Assembly: GCF_038725785.1 (NCBI RefSeq)
Contig: NZ_CP109796.1
Location: forward strand, 6,076,501 to 6,140,500
DNA: 64,000 nt
From: Termitidicoccus mucosus
GTDB taxonomy: Bacteria; Verrucomicrobiota; Verrucomicrobiia; Opitutales; Opitutaceae
Direction of reading: 5' to 3'
The notes below the pieces were generated by a model. That model did not search any database and was not told the DNA's origin. It saw only the letters and a list, made by a program, of their open reading frames with translations. Positions 15,409 through 23,604 of this stretch are shown in pieces. The first letter of the stretch is position 1, and every line of letters begins with the position of its first letter. The position numbers and the translations under genes were made by a program.

Positions 15409-17343
15409 TCACAACTGCACCGGCAGGCCGATCTCGATGATGCGGGTCGGGAGGATCTGGTAATAATCCTTCACCGGGCGGGCGTTGCGGCTGAGGAAGG
15501 CGTAAAGGTTCTTCTGCCACTCGAGCATCCGCGCGTCGCCGCCGCCGATGATCATCTCGCGGTTGAAATAGAACGTCGTGGCGTCGAGGTTGAGCGGCAC
15601 GTCCTGGTGGACGATGCGCTCGCAGATGTTGGCCACGTTGGGCTGCTCCATGTAGCCGTAGCGGCCGGTCGCCCGCCACACGCCCTCGCCGAGGTAATCG
15701 AGCGTCATGCGCTCCTCGTCATCCACGTGCGGAATCTCCTCGGTGATGATGGTGAGCAGCACGACGGTCTTTTGGAGGCATTTGTTGGCGGCGAGGTGAT
15801 GCAGCAGCGCGATGGGCGTGCCCTTGGGCGTGGCGACCATGAAGACGGCGCTCCCCGGCACGCGGACGATGTTTTTGCTTTTTGCGATGTCGGAAAGCTC
15901 CAGGTCCATCGTCGCGCCGCTGTAGATTTTCTCGCGGATCTCCGCGCGCCCGGTTTTCCAAGTGTGCATGATCGCGATGACCGCCAGCGCGATGCCGATG
16001 GGCAGCCAGCCGCCGTCCACGAATTTGTGCAGCGTCGAGATGAACAGCGCCGCGTCGATCACGATAAAGAACGCGCACAACCCGAGCGAGCGCCAGAGCG
16101 GCCAGCGCCAGCGGAGTTGCGCGACGCGGAAAAACGCGAGCGTGGTGACCAGCATCGTGCCCGTGACCGCGATGCCGTAGGCGGCGGCCAGACGGTCGCT
16201 GGAGCCGAACAGCGCGACCACGCCGATCGAGAGGAGGGCGAGCGACGTGTTGACGAGCGGCACATAAATCCGGCCGGCCAGCTCCGCGCTGGTGTGGGTG
16301 ACCTTGAGGCGCGGGAAATAGCCGAGCTGGATGGCCGAGCGCGTGAGCGAAAACGCCCCCGAGATGACCGCCTGGCTGGCGATGATGGCAGCGCAGGCCG
16401 CGAGCACCGTGAGTGCCATGCGCGGCAGCCCCGGCGGCACGAGCTCGAAGAACGGATTCACCGCGGCGCCGTGGTGCTCCAAAACGTAGGCGCCCTGCCC
16501 GTAGTAGTTCAGCAGCAGCCCGGGCAGCGCGCACCACAGCCACGCCCGCGTGATGGCGGGGCGGCCGAAATGCCCCATGTCGGCATACAGCGCCTCGGCG
16601 CCGGTGACGGCGAGGACGACGGAGCCGAGCAGCGTCGCCGCCCCGCCGGGGTGCGTGACGAGCAGATTGACGCCGTAAAGGGGATTGAGCGCGAGCAGGA
16701 TGCGCGGCGACTCCACCAAGTGCCAGAGCCCGAGCGCGCCGATGACGGCAAACCAGAACAGCATCACGGGGCCGAAAACCGCGCCGATGAATTCCGTGCC
16801 CTTGTGCTGAAACCAGAACAGCACGGCGAGAATCCCGCAGGTGATGAACACAATGAGGTTCTGCGCATGTCCGCCGGCGAAAAATCCGCCCGCGCCTCGC
16901 AATCCCTCCACCGCGCTGAGCACCGTGATGGCGGGCGTGATGACGCTGTCCCCGTAAAGCAGCGCCGCGCCGAACAGGATCACGAGCAGCGCGGGGCCGA
17001 TGGGCCGGGGTCGCTTCGGCGGCGGCCCTGGTTCGGTGTCGTGCACCTGGCTGAGGGCCAGGAGCGCGAAAATGCCGCCCTCGCCCCGATTGTCAGCCCG
17101 GGTGACGAACCAGATGTATTTCACGCAGACGACCAGGAGCAGCGCCCACGTGATGAGCGAAAGGACGCCGTAAACACCCTCGACCCGCTCGGACGGCGGG
17201 AGCGTGGCGATGCACTCTTTCATCGTGTAGAGCGGGCTCGTGCCGATGTCGCCGAAAACGACACCAAGCGCGCCAAGGCAGAGCCCGAGTTTTAGGGCCT
17301 TTCGACCGGACGCAGCCGGCTTTTCCGCGGGAACACTGGTCAT
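15409..17343 (-). CDS. kup: KUP-family low-affinity potassium transporter
   Basis: A protein of 644 residues of the KUP/HAK/KT family, which imports K+ with protons across the inner membrane. The N-terminal signature GVVFGDIGTSPLYTMKE follows a short cytoplasmic stretch. Further family motifs are GEGGIFALLALS, LYGDSVITPAITVLSAVEGL, GAEALYADMGHFG and NYYGQGAYVLEH. Twelve hydrophobic helices fill the first two thirds and the C-terminal third is a cytoplasmic domain. The ATG at 17343 was chosen because it lies just before the conserved N-terminus; the longer frame upstream runs through a repeat. Confidence 0.95.
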   Translation of the reverse strand: MTSVPAEKPAASGRKALKLGLCLGALGVVFGDIGTSPLYTMKECIATLPPSERVEGVYGVLSLITWALLLVVCVKYIWFVTRADNRGEGGIFALLALSQVHDTEPGPPPKRPRPIGPALLVILFGAALLYGDSVITPAITVLSAVEGLRGAGGFFAGGHAQNLIVFITCGILAVLFWFQHKGTEFIGAVFGPVMLFWFAVIGALGLWHLVESPRILLALNPLYGVNLLVTHPGGAATLLGSVVLAVTGAEALYADMGHFGRPAITRAWLWCALPGLLLNYYGQGAYVLEHHGAAVNPFFELVPPGLPRMALTVLAACAAIIASQAVISGAFSLTRSAIQLGYFPRLKVTHTSAELAGRIYVPLVNTSLALLSIGVVALFGSSDRLAAAYGIAVTGTMLVTTLAFFRVAQLRWRWPLWRSLGLCAFFIVIDAALFISTLHKFVDGGWLPIGIALAVIAIMHTWKTGRAEIREKIYSGATMDLELSDIAKSKNIVRVPGSAVFMVATPKGTPIALLHHLAANKCLQKTVVLLTIITEEIPHVDDEERMTLDYLGEGVWRATGRYGYMEQPNVANICERIVHQDVPLNLDATTFYFNREMIIGGGDARMLEWQKNLYAFLSRNARPVKDYYQILPTRIIEIGLPVQL

Positions 17344-17685
17344 AGGTGTGGACCGGGATCCTTTTCCCGCGACGGAACCGAGTCGATTCTGTTCTTGCGC
17401 GCCAGCGCGAGCGTAGCGCAAGGCATCCTTGCCTGCCGTCGAAACCGAAGGCGCGAAGCGCCGCTGATTCTTTTTTCCAAAAACCAATAAATGCCGCGCT
17501 GCGCGCGATAAAATAACGACGGCAGGCACGGATGCCGCGCTACGGTGCGCTGCCGTGTCGCTCCGGGCGTCCGAAAATCACCTGAAAATATATGATTGAC
17601 TTGCGTCATAAAGCAATGAACCGTCTCGTCGGTCGAATATCCTGATTTCCCCCGCACCACACTTTCATCCTTTTGCACGCAGCTC
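17344..17685. promoter_or_regulatory. Divergent kup / microcompartment promoter region
   Basis: This 342-base gap separates kup from the microcompartment operon, so promoters for both must lie here. It contains a large palindromic repeat (17412-17545). To its right is an AT-richer stretch with TATGAT (17591) and TTGACT (17596) and the dyad TTGC-N8-GCAA around 17601-17616. None of these forms a convincing sigma-70 pair, so the exact promoter is not assigned. The dyad could be an operator for sugar-responsive control. Confidence 0.45.
17412..17545. repeat. Palindromic repeat with CGTAGCGC / GCGCTACG ends (type E)
   Basis: The left arm 17412-17441 (CGTAGCGCAAGGCATCCTTG and onward) is nearly the reverse complement of 17518-17544, with about 75 bases between. 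It lies in the kup/BMC divergent region. A short related motif (GCACGGGCACTCCCGCCTGT) occurs at about 24705. Confidence 0.65.
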
Positions 17686-18363
17686 ATGTCACTCGCGCCT
17701 CCAGCCCCTCATCGCGCTGAAATCGAACACCTCGTCCGCCGCGCCCTTTACGAAAATCTCGGGCAGCCGATGCCGCGCACCGTGCGCGCGCCCAACCCGC
17801 TCCTCGTCAACGTCTCCGCCCGCCACTGCCATCTCACGCCGCAGGCCGTCGAGACGCTCTTCGGCAAGGGCCGCACGCTCACGCCGATGAAGTGGCTGTA
17901 TCAGAAGGACCAATATGCCGCGAAGGAGTCCGTCACGCTCATCGGCCCGCGCAGTCGCGTGATCTCGAACCTCCGCATCCTCGGCCCCTGCCGCGACCTC
18001 AACCAGATCGAGCTCGCCTTTACCGACGCCATCTCGCTCGGCTTCGAAATTCCCGTCCGCAACTCCGGCAACATCAAGGACACCCCCGGCTGCATGCTCA
18101 TGGGCCCCGCTGGCTTCCTTGAGCTGCCCGTCGGCGTCATCCGCGCCGCGCCGCACGTCCACATGCACCCGGACGACGCCGCGTTTTACCGCGTGAAAAA
18201 CGGCGATTACATGAAACTCCGCGTCGGCGGCGCATGCGGCGTGACCTTCGACCGCATGTTTGTGCGCGTGTCGCCCGACTTCAAACTCGAGGTCCACATC
18301 GACACCGACGAAGCCAACGCCTGCGGCCTCAGCCCCGTCACGCCGTGCGAATTGATCAAATAA
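17686..18363 (+). CDS. pduL: Microcompartment phosphotransacylase PduL
   Basis: A protein of 225 residues of the PduL family, which converts acyl-CoA and phosphate to acyl phosphate and recycles CoA inside the compartment. Two zinc-binding regions are clear: NVSARHCHL (42-50) and APHVHMHP (154-161). Residues 11-26 (AEIEHLVRRALYENLG) form an amphipathic helix of the kind that targets cargo to the shell. It is the first gene of the operon. In PVM compartments the expected substrate is lactyl-CoA, giving lactyl phosphate for AckA. Confidence 0.95.
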   Translation: MSLAPPAPHRAEIEHLVRRALYENLGQPMPRTVRAPNPLLVNVSARHCHLTPQAVETLFGKGRTLTPMKWLYQKDQYAAKESVTLIGPRSRVISNLRILGPCRDLNQIELAFTDAISLGFEIPVRNSGNIKDTPGCMLMGPAGFLELPVGVIRAAPHVHMHPDDAAFYRVKNGDYMKLRVGGACGVTFDRMFVRVSPDFKLEVHIDTDEANACGLSPVTPCELIK

Positions 18364-18441
18364 ACCCCGGTCTCCGGCCACTTTTCCTCCACCGAAATCC
18401 AACCAACCTTCAACCCATAACCACTAAACCAACTGATCCCC

Positions 18442-18711
18442 ATGAGTGAATCTCTAGGAATGATTGAAACCAAAGGCTACGTCGGCGCCGTTGAGGCGAG
18501 CGACGCGATGGTCAAGGCGGCGGGCGTCACGCTCGCCAAGCAAGTCCAGATCGGCGGCGGCCTCGTCACCGTCCTCGTCAAAGGCGATGTCGGCAGCGTG
18601 AAAGCCGCCGTTGACGCCGGGGCCGATGCCGCCAAGCGCGTCGGCGAGCTCGTCTGCGCGCACGTCATCGCCCGCCCGCATGCCGATTTGCTCAAGCAAT
18701 TCAGCCTCTGA
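18442..18711 (+). CDS. Microcompartment hexameric shell protein BMC-H (1)
   Basis: A single Pfam-BMC domain protein of 89 residues that tiles the facets of the compartment shell as hexamers. The family start is [23 protein letters not shown], and [17 protein letters not shown] follows. The loop that lines the central pore reads QIGGG, where PduA has KIGSG. The C-terminal VIARPH segment is typical. The leader upstream is C/A-rich and has no Shine-Dalgarno sequence. Confidence 0.96.
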   Translation: MSESLGMIETKGYVGAVEASDAMVKAAGVTLAKQVQIGGGLVTVLVKGDVGSVKAAVDAGADAAKRVGELVCAHVIARPHADLLKQFSL

Positions 18712-18754
18712 CCCAAAACTTAGACTTAAACTTCCAACTCAAACTCCACCTCCC

Positions 18755-19033
18755 ATGGCACAAGAAGCACTCGGCATGATTGAAACCAAAGGTTTCTGCA
18801 CCCTTATCGAGGCGGCCGACGCCGCCCTCAAAGCCGCCAACGTCACCATGACCGGTTACGAGGCGATCGGCTCCGGCCACGTCGCGGCGTTTTTCCGCGG
18901 CGACGTCGCCGCCCTCAAGGCCGCCATCGACGCCGGCGCCGAAGCCGCCCGCCGTGTCGGCGACATCGTCGCCACCCAGGTCATCCCGCGCCCGCACGAC
19001 GACATCGGCGCCCTCGGCAAGTGGATCGCGTGA
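18755..19033 (+). CDS. Microcompartment hexameric shell protein BMC-H (2)
   Basis: A BMC-H protein of 92 residues. [20 protein letters not shown] opens the domain and [20 protein letters not shown] follows. The pore loop reads AIGSG, which keeps the GSG of PduA. The ATG at 18755 follows the run AACTTAGACTTAAACTTCC, a G-poor leader without Shine-Dalgarno. The larger open frame starting at 18611 is in the preceding gene and was ignored. Confidence 0.96.
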   Translation: MAQEALGMIETKGFCTLIEAADAALKAANVTMTGYEAIGSGHVAAFFRGDVAALKAAIDAGAEAARRVGDIVATQVIPRPHDDIGALGKWIA

Positions 19034-19037
19034 GGAA

Positions 19038-19152
19038 ATTTTCGATTTTGGATTCTCGATTTCCGATTGATGGCGCTTCCGCGCCTGTCTCGGAAATCAC
19101 ACCAAGGCGCGGCAGCGCCCCAATCCAAAATCGAGAATCCAAAATCGAAAAT
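19038..19152. repeat. Palindromic TTTTCGATT repeat before ackA (type D)
   Basis: The arms 19038-19069 and 19121-19152 are reverse complements at about 30 of 32 positions. The loop contains a smaller GGCGC/GCGCC dyad. The element begins five bases after the BMC-H stop codon and ends two bases before the ackA ATG, so it occupies the place where a Shine-Dalgarno sequence would be. Confidence 0.9.
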
Positions 19153-19154
19153 CC

Positions 19155-20336
19155 ATGAACGTCCTCGTCGCCAACCTCGGTTCCACCTCGTTCAAATACC
19201 GCCTCTACGCCCTCGACGGCGGGAGCGCGCGGCTCCTCGCGCGCGGCGGATTCGAACGCGTGACCGATTATGGCGCCGTCATCGACCAGGCGATGGGCGA
19301 ACTGGCCGCCGCCGGCCACAAGCAAATCGACGCCGTCGGCTTCAAGACCGTCCTCGGCGGAGACATCACCGGCTGCCTTTTCGCGGACGAGTCGGTGGAA
19401 AAAGCCCTGCTCGACACCGCCGACCTCGCGCCCGCGCACAACCCGCCCTACGCCGCGGGCATCCGTACCTTCCGCGAGCGCCTGCCCGCCGTGCCGCGCG
19501 TCGCGCTCTTCGAGACCGCGTTTTACCAGTGGGTCGCGCCCGCCGCGCATCGCTACGCCGTGCCGGAAGCCTGGTATAAAGCCGGCATCCGCCGCTACGG
19601 CTTCCACGGCGCCAGCCACAAATTCATGGCCGAACGCTCCGCCGAGCTCCTCGGCCGCGAAGACATCGCCGCCGCCGCGCGCAACCTCTACCTGCACGGC
19701 CCCGCGAAAAACACCGGCGCGCCCCTGCGCGTCATCTCCTGCCATCTCGGCGGTTCCAGCTCCGTCACCGCGATTCGCGACGGCGTGGCCGTGGCCACCA
19801 GCATGGGCCTGAGCCCTCAGTCAGGGCTTCCGCAAAACAACCGCGTCGGCGACCTCGACTCCGCCGCGCTCCCCTGCGCGATGCGCCGCCTCGGCCTGAC
19901 CGTCGAGGAGGCGGAAAGACAGCTCGCCAAGGAGTCCGGCCTGCTCGGGCTCTCCGGCGTGGGCAACGACCTGCGCGACATCAAGGCCGCCGCCGACCGG
20001 GGCGACGCCCGCGCCCGGCTCGCCATCGACGCCCTCGTGTATTCGATCCGTCACTACATAGGCGCGTTCTGGGTGCAGCTTGGCGGCTGCGACGCCCTCG
20101 TCTTCACCGCCGGCATCAGCGAGAATAATCCTTGGCTGCGCGAAGCCGTCTGCGAAAACCTCGCCGCCCTCGGCCTCGAACTCGACCCCGCGGCCAACGC
20201 CGCCGCCGCGCCCGAGACTGACCTCGCGGGCAAAACCTCGCGCACGAAAATCCTCGTCATCCCCGCCAACGAGGAACTCGTCGTCGCGCGCGAAACCGCG
20301 CGGCTTGTCGCCGCGCGGCGGACAAATCCCAAATAA
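19155..20336 (+). CDS. ackA: Acetate kinase-family acyl kinase of the microcompartment operon
   Basis: A protein of 393 residues of the acetate/propionate kinase family (ASKHA fold). Family motifs are NLGSTSFKYRLY near the start, RYGFHGASHKF in the middle, ISCHLGGSSSV and the C-terminal FTAGISENNPWLREAV. It transfers phosphate from acyl phosphate to ADP. Next to PduL and an aldehyde dehydrogenase it most likely makes ATP from lactyl phosphate, releasing lactate, as proposed for PVM compartments. I see no targeting peptide. Its start codon follows directly on a palindromic repeat, so initiation may be weak or structure-controlled. Confidence 0.93.
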   Translation: MNVLVANLGSTSFKYRLYALDGGSARLLARGGFERVTDYGAVIDQAMGELAAAGHKQIDAVGFKTVLGGDITGCLFADESVEKALLDTADLAPAHNPPYAAGIRTFRERLPAVPRVALFETAFYQWVAPAAHRYAVPEAWYKAGIRRYGFHGASHKFMAERSAELLGREDIAAAARNLYLHGPAKNTGAPLRVISCHLGGSSSVTAIRDGVAVATSMGLSPQSGLPQNNRVGDLDSAALPCAMRRLGLTVEEAERQLAKESGLLGLSGVGNDLRDIKAAADRGDARARLAIDALVYSIRHYIGAFWVQLGGCDALVFTAGISENNPWLREAVCENLAALGLELDPAANAAAAPETDLAGKTSRTKILVIPANEELVVARETARLVAARRTNPK

Positions 20337-20408
20337 TAAAATCCAAACGACAAAATTCCCAAAAACGCATTTTCCCAACCCAACCTTCAACCCAACCGAA
20401 AAAACATC

Positions 20409-20705
20409 ATGGCACAATCAGCCCTTGGACTCCTCGAAACCCGTGGCCTCACCGCGCTCGTCGCCGGTGTGGACGCGATGCTCAAATCCGCCAACGTCAC
20501 CCTCGTCGGCCCGATGAAACAAGTCGGCAACGCCCTCGTGACCGCGGTGGTCACCGGTGACGTCGCCGCCGTCAAGGCCGCCACCGAGGCCGGCGCGACC
20601 GCCGCCCGCACCTACGGCGAAGTCGTCAGCGTGCAGGTCATCGCCCGCCCTCACGACGACGTCGCCACCGTCCTCCCGAAAGCCGCCGCTCCCGCGAAGA
20701 AGTAA
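20409..20705 (+). CDS. Microcompartment hexameric shell protein BMC-H (3)
   Basis: A BMC-H protein of 98 residues, more diverged than the other two. The domain starts [20 protein letters not shown] instead of LGMIETKG, and the pore loop reads QVGNA, without the usual [23 protein letters not shown] and QVIARPHDD are conserved. A short Ala/Lys/Pro tail (KAAAPAKK) extends the C-terminus. Differences in the pore suggest a different small-molecule selectivity from BMC-H 1 and 2. Confidence 0.95.
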   Translation: MAQSALGLLETRGLTALVAGVDAMLKSANVTLVGPMKQVGNALVTAVVTGDVAAVKAATEAGATAARTYGEVVSVQVIARPHDDVATVLPKAAAPAKK

Positions 20706-20782
20706 AGGGAGGCGCGGGTATTCCCTTGCCTGTGTCCCACAGACAAGCCGGAGCCGTCTGCCTTCGCCTCTCCGCGCGAATC

Positions 20783-20883
20783 CATCTTTCTCTTTATTCT
20801 TTATCTTTCCTCTTTCTCTTTTGCCTGCCGGCCAGACGGCACAAGGGAGGAAAGAGAAAGATAAAGAGGAAAGAAGAAAGATG
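20783..20883. repeat. Polypyrimidine/polypurine hairpin repeat (type B) in the BMC operon
   Basis: The left arm (ATCTTTCTCTTTATTCTTTA from 20784) pairs with a purine arm ending at 20883. A GCCTGCCGGCCAGACGGC loop lies between. It sits between the last BMC-H gene and the first BMC-P gene and may attenuate or process the transcript. Confidence 0.75.
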
Positions 20884-20942
20884 GAGGTATTGCGAAGACC
20901 GTTCCCATCCCCTCACCCAATCACCCTTCTCACCTCCCACTC

Positions 20943-21242
20943 ATGTTTCTCGCCCGTGTCATCGGCTCCGTGGTCTCCACCAAGAAGGACGAGACCATGA
21001 CTGGCCGCAAACTCCTCCTGTTGCGCCCCATGTTTCCCGATGAGGCCAACCCCGCCGCGCTCAAACCCGGCGGCAACACCATCGTCGCCGTTGACGCCCT
21101 CGGGGCCGGCGCGGGCGACCTCGTGCTCTTCTGCCAGGGCAGCTCCGCGCGCATGGCCACCGGCATGAAGCCGCTCCCCATCGACGCCGCCGTCGTCGGC
21201 TTGGTGGACACCGTGGAGGTGCTCGGAAAAAAAGCCACCTGA
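20943..21242 (+). CDS. Microcompartment pentameric vertex protein BMC-P (1)
   Basis: A protein of 99 residues of the EutN/CcmL/CsoS4 family; pentamers cap the vertices of the icosahedral shell. The start MFLARVIGSVVSTKKDETMTG and GRKLLLLRP are diagnostic, and PIDAAVVGLVDTVEV ends the fold. The leader before it (CACCCAATCACCCTTCTCAC) has no G and no Shine-Dalgarno sequence. Confidence 0.95.
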   Translation: MFLARVIGSVVSTKKDETMTGRKLLLLRPMFPDEANPAALKPGGNTIVAVDALGAGAGDLVLFCQGSSARMATGMKPLPIDAAVVGLVDTVEVLGKKAT

Positions 21243-21270
21243 ACCATCAAACCCACGACGCCGGGCACCA

Positions 21271-21352
21271 AGCCACAAGTGACAAGTATCGAGTAACAAG
21301 AATCACTCGCGCGCCGCCACGCCGGTTTCTCCATTCCGCACTCCGCATTCAC
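21271..21352. repeat. Word repeats between BMC-P 1 and the aldehyde dehydrogenase
   Basis: Two kinds of short words occur together: ACAAGTGACAAGTATCGAGT with AACAAG variants (type G, 21273-21300), and ATTCCGCACTCCGCATTC (type F, about 21333-21350). The same two word types occur together at 47559-47663. Confidence 0.65.
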
Positions 21353-21368
21353 TAAATCCCATTTTTCC

Positions 21369-22832
21369 ATGGCTCTCCAAATCGACGAAAACCTGGTCCG
21401 CTCCATCGTCTCCGACGTGGTTCGCAATATCCGTTCCGGCTCCTCTCCCGCCGCAGTCGCCACCGGCGGCGCGCCCGCCGTGGCCAGCCCGTCCTCCGGC
21501 CCGCGTCACGGTGTTTTTCAGGATGTGCCGTCCGCCGCCGCCGCCGCGCAGAAAGGCTTCGAGCAACTCCGCGCCAAAGGCGTCGCCGCCCGCAAGCAGG
21601 TCGTGGACATCATCAAGAAACTCGCCACCGCCAATGCCGAGGCCTGGGGCAAGTTCGAGTTCGAGGAGACCAAAATCGGCCGCCTCGAACACAAGATTGC
21701 CAAGCTCCAGATCGTGCGACTCGTCCCCGGTGTCGAATGGCTCCGCCCCTACGCGCTGAGCGGCGACCACGGCCTCATGCACGAGGAATACACCCCCTTC
21801 GGCGTCGTCGCGGCCATCCTCCCCGTCACGCATTCCGTGCCCACGCTCTCCGGCAACATCATCAACGCCATCGCCGCCGGAAACTCCATCCTCTTCAACC
21901 CCCATCCCGGCGGCGCACGTTCCGCGGCTCTGGCCGTGCGCGCCTACAACGAGGCCATCCAGGCCGCCACCGGCATTGAAAACCTCGTCTGCACCATCGA
22001 GAAGCCCACCCTCGAGTCGTTCGACGCCCTCTGCAAATCGCCGCTCGTCAACCTTCTCGTCGTCACAGGCGGCCCCGGCGTGGTCAACGCCGCCATGAAA
22101 TCCGGCAAACGCGCCATCTGCGCCGGCCCCGGCAACCCGCCCGTGCTCGTGGACGACACCGTCTGCACCGACAAAGCCGCGAAGGACATCATCTACGGCT
22201 GCGGCTTCGACAACAACCTCCTCTGCATCGGCGAAAAACAGGTCTTCGTCCTCGACCGCGTCGCCAACGCCCTCGTCCGCAGCCTCGAAAAAGCCGGCGC
22301 CGTCCGCCTCCTGCCCGCGCAAACCGAGAAGCTCGCCCGCGAGGTCTTCACCATGAAGCCCGATGCCGGCGGCTGCTCGCACCCCGTGCTCAACCGCGAG
22401 CTTGTCGGCAAGGACGCCTCCGTGCTCGCCGCCCGCGCCGGCCTCAGCATTCCGCAATTCACGCCCATCCTCATCGGCGAAACCGACCCCGATCACCCCT
22501 TCGTCATGGAAGAGCAGATGATGCCCATGCTGCCCATCGTGCGCGTGAAAACGGTCGAGGAAGGCATCGCCCTCGCGAAAAAATCCGAGCACGGCTACAA
22601 GCACTCCTCGATCATCCACTCGCTCAACGTGGATCGCATGACCGCCATGGCCCGCGAAATGGACACCACCCTTTTCGTAAAAAACGGCCCCAGCACCACC
22701 GGCCTCGGCCTCGATGGCGAAGGCTACCTCAGCTACTCCATCGCCACGACCACCGGCGAAGGCATCACCAACCCGCAAACGTTCACCCGCACCCGCCGCT
22801 GCGTGCTCGTGGACGCGCTGAAGATTTATTGA
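21369..22832 (+). CDS. CoA-acylating aldehyde dehydrogenase of the microcompartment
   Basis: A protein of 487 residues like PduP/EutE, oxidising an aldehyde to its acyl-CoA with NAD+. Residues 7-22 (ENLVRSIVSDVVRNIR) form the amphipathic encapsulation helix, followed by an Ala/Pro/Gly-rich linker to about residue 45. The catalytic Cys286 is in NNLLCIGEKQVFV; TGGPGVVNAAMKSGKRAICA and AGPGNPPVLVDDT are family motifs. In a PVM locus with a class II aldolase the expected substrate is L-lactaldehyde and the product lactyl-CoA. Confidence 0.95.
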   Translation: MALQIDENLVRSIVSDVVRNIRSGSSPAAVATGGAPAVASPSSGPRHGVFQDVPSAAAAAQKGFEQLRAKGVAARKQVVDIIKKLATANAEAWGKFEFEETKIGRLEHKIAKLQIVRLVPGVEWLRPYALSGDHGLMHEEYTPFGVVAAILPVTHSVPTLSGNIINAIAAGNSILFNPHPGGARSAALAVRAYNEAIQAATGIENLVCTIEKPTLESFDALCKSPLVNLLVVTGGPGVVNAAMKSGKRAICAGPGNPPVLVDDTVCTDKAAKDIIYGCGFDNNLLCIGEKQVFVLDRVANALVRSLEKAGAVRLLPAQTEKLAREVFTMKPDAGGCSHPVLNRELVGKDASVLAARAGLSIPQFTPILIGETDPDHPFVMEEQMMPMLPIVRVKTVEEGIALAKKSEHGYKHSSIIHSLNVDRMTAMAREMDTTLFVKNGPSTTGLGLDGEGYLSYSIATTTGEGITNPQTFTRTRRCVLVDALKIY

Positions 22833-22934
22833 AATGCGGAATGCGGAATTAAAAACACAAACCGCAAACCGGCATCCGCCCGCCTCACGCCACCTCCAAT
22901 AAATTCCGCATTCCGAAATCCGCATTCCGCATTC
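22832..22934. repeat. Palindromic ATTCCGCA-word repeat before BMC-P 2 (type F)
   Basis: The left arm AATGCGGAATGCGGAATT (22833-22850) pairs with copies of AATTCCGCATTCCG at 22902-22934. The element begins at the last base of the dehydrogenase stop codon and ends three bases before the next ATG. It therefore fills the whole gap. Confidence 0.85.
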
Positions 22935-22937
22935 GCC

Positions 22938-23213
22938 ATGAATCTCGTCCGCATCGACGGCACCATCACCGCCACCGCCTGCCATCCCAGCATGCGCGGT
23001 TTTCGCACGGTGATTTGCCAGCCCATCGACGAGACCGGCGCGGCCGCGGGAGACCCGATTCTCGCCATCGACACCCACGGCGCGGCCTTGCACCAGCGCG
23101 CCATCCTGAGCACCGACGGCTCGACCACCCGCCAGATGGTGCGCGATCCGCGCTCGCCCCTTCGCAACCTCATCATCGGCATCGCCGATGCCAACGAGAA
23201 AACCCGGAAGTAA
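22938..23213 (+). CDS. Microcompartment pentameric vertex protein BMC-P (2)
   Basis: An EutN/CcmL-family protein of 91 residues. It starts MNLVRIDGTITATACHPSMR, has RTVICQPIDE where the family has a beta strand, and DPILAIDTHGAALHQRAILS. The C-terminus RNLIIGIADAN resembles the conserved GIVDxV end of the family. Only two bases separate its stop from the next ATG. Confidence 0.93.
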   Translation: MNLVRIDGTITATACHPSMRGFRTVICQPIDETGAAAGDPILAIDTHGAALHQRAILSTDGSTTRQMVRDPRSPLRNLIIGIADANEKTRK

Positions 23214-23215
23214 CC

Positions 23216-23551
23216 ATGCGCTTGGGCACTGTCATCGGCCGGGTCACGCTTACGCTCCAGGAGCCCGTTTATCGGGGCGGCACCCTGTTGCTCATCCAGC
23301 CGCTGTCCCGTTCCCAATACGCCGGGCTGTCGCAGAAAAAACTCCAGCAAACCTCCGCCCAGCCGCCCGCCGCGCTCACCAAGGCGAACGCCCTCGTGGC
23401 CTACGACCAGCTCGGAGCCGCGCCCGGTCATATCGTGGGGTTCACCGAGGGCGCCGAGGCCACCGCGCCCTTCGCCATCGACGCCCCCGTCGATGCCTAC
23501 GTCGCCTGCATCGTCGACCGGATCGACTACCGCCCGCCCGCCACCGCCTGA
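23216..23551 (+). CDS. Microcompartment pentameric vertex protein BMC-P (3)
   Basis: An EutN/CcmL-family protein of 111 residues. MRLGTVIGRVTLTLQEPVYRG is the family start with RGGTLLLIQPL following. It carries an extra segment of about 20 residues (residues 35-55, SQKKLQQTSAQPPAALTKAN) before VAYDQLGAAPGHIVGFTEGA. The ending VDAYVACIVDRIDY is typical. It almost touches the preceding BMC-P gene, so the pair is likely translated together. Confidence 0.93.
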   Translation: MRLGTVIGRVTLTLQEPVYRGGTLLLIQPLSRSQYAGLSQKKLQQTSAQPPAALTKANALVAYDQLGAAPGHIVGFTEGAEATAPFAIDAPVDAYVACIVDRIDYRPPATA

Positions 23552-23604
23552 CCCGTTTTTCACTTAAACTTCAACTTAAAACCTAAACTCAAAACTTCAC
23601 CATC

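Noticed and set aside
15349-17295. A 648-codon plus-strand open frame opposite kup
   Set aside because: Arg/Asp/His-rich shadow of the KUP gene, without recognisable motifs.
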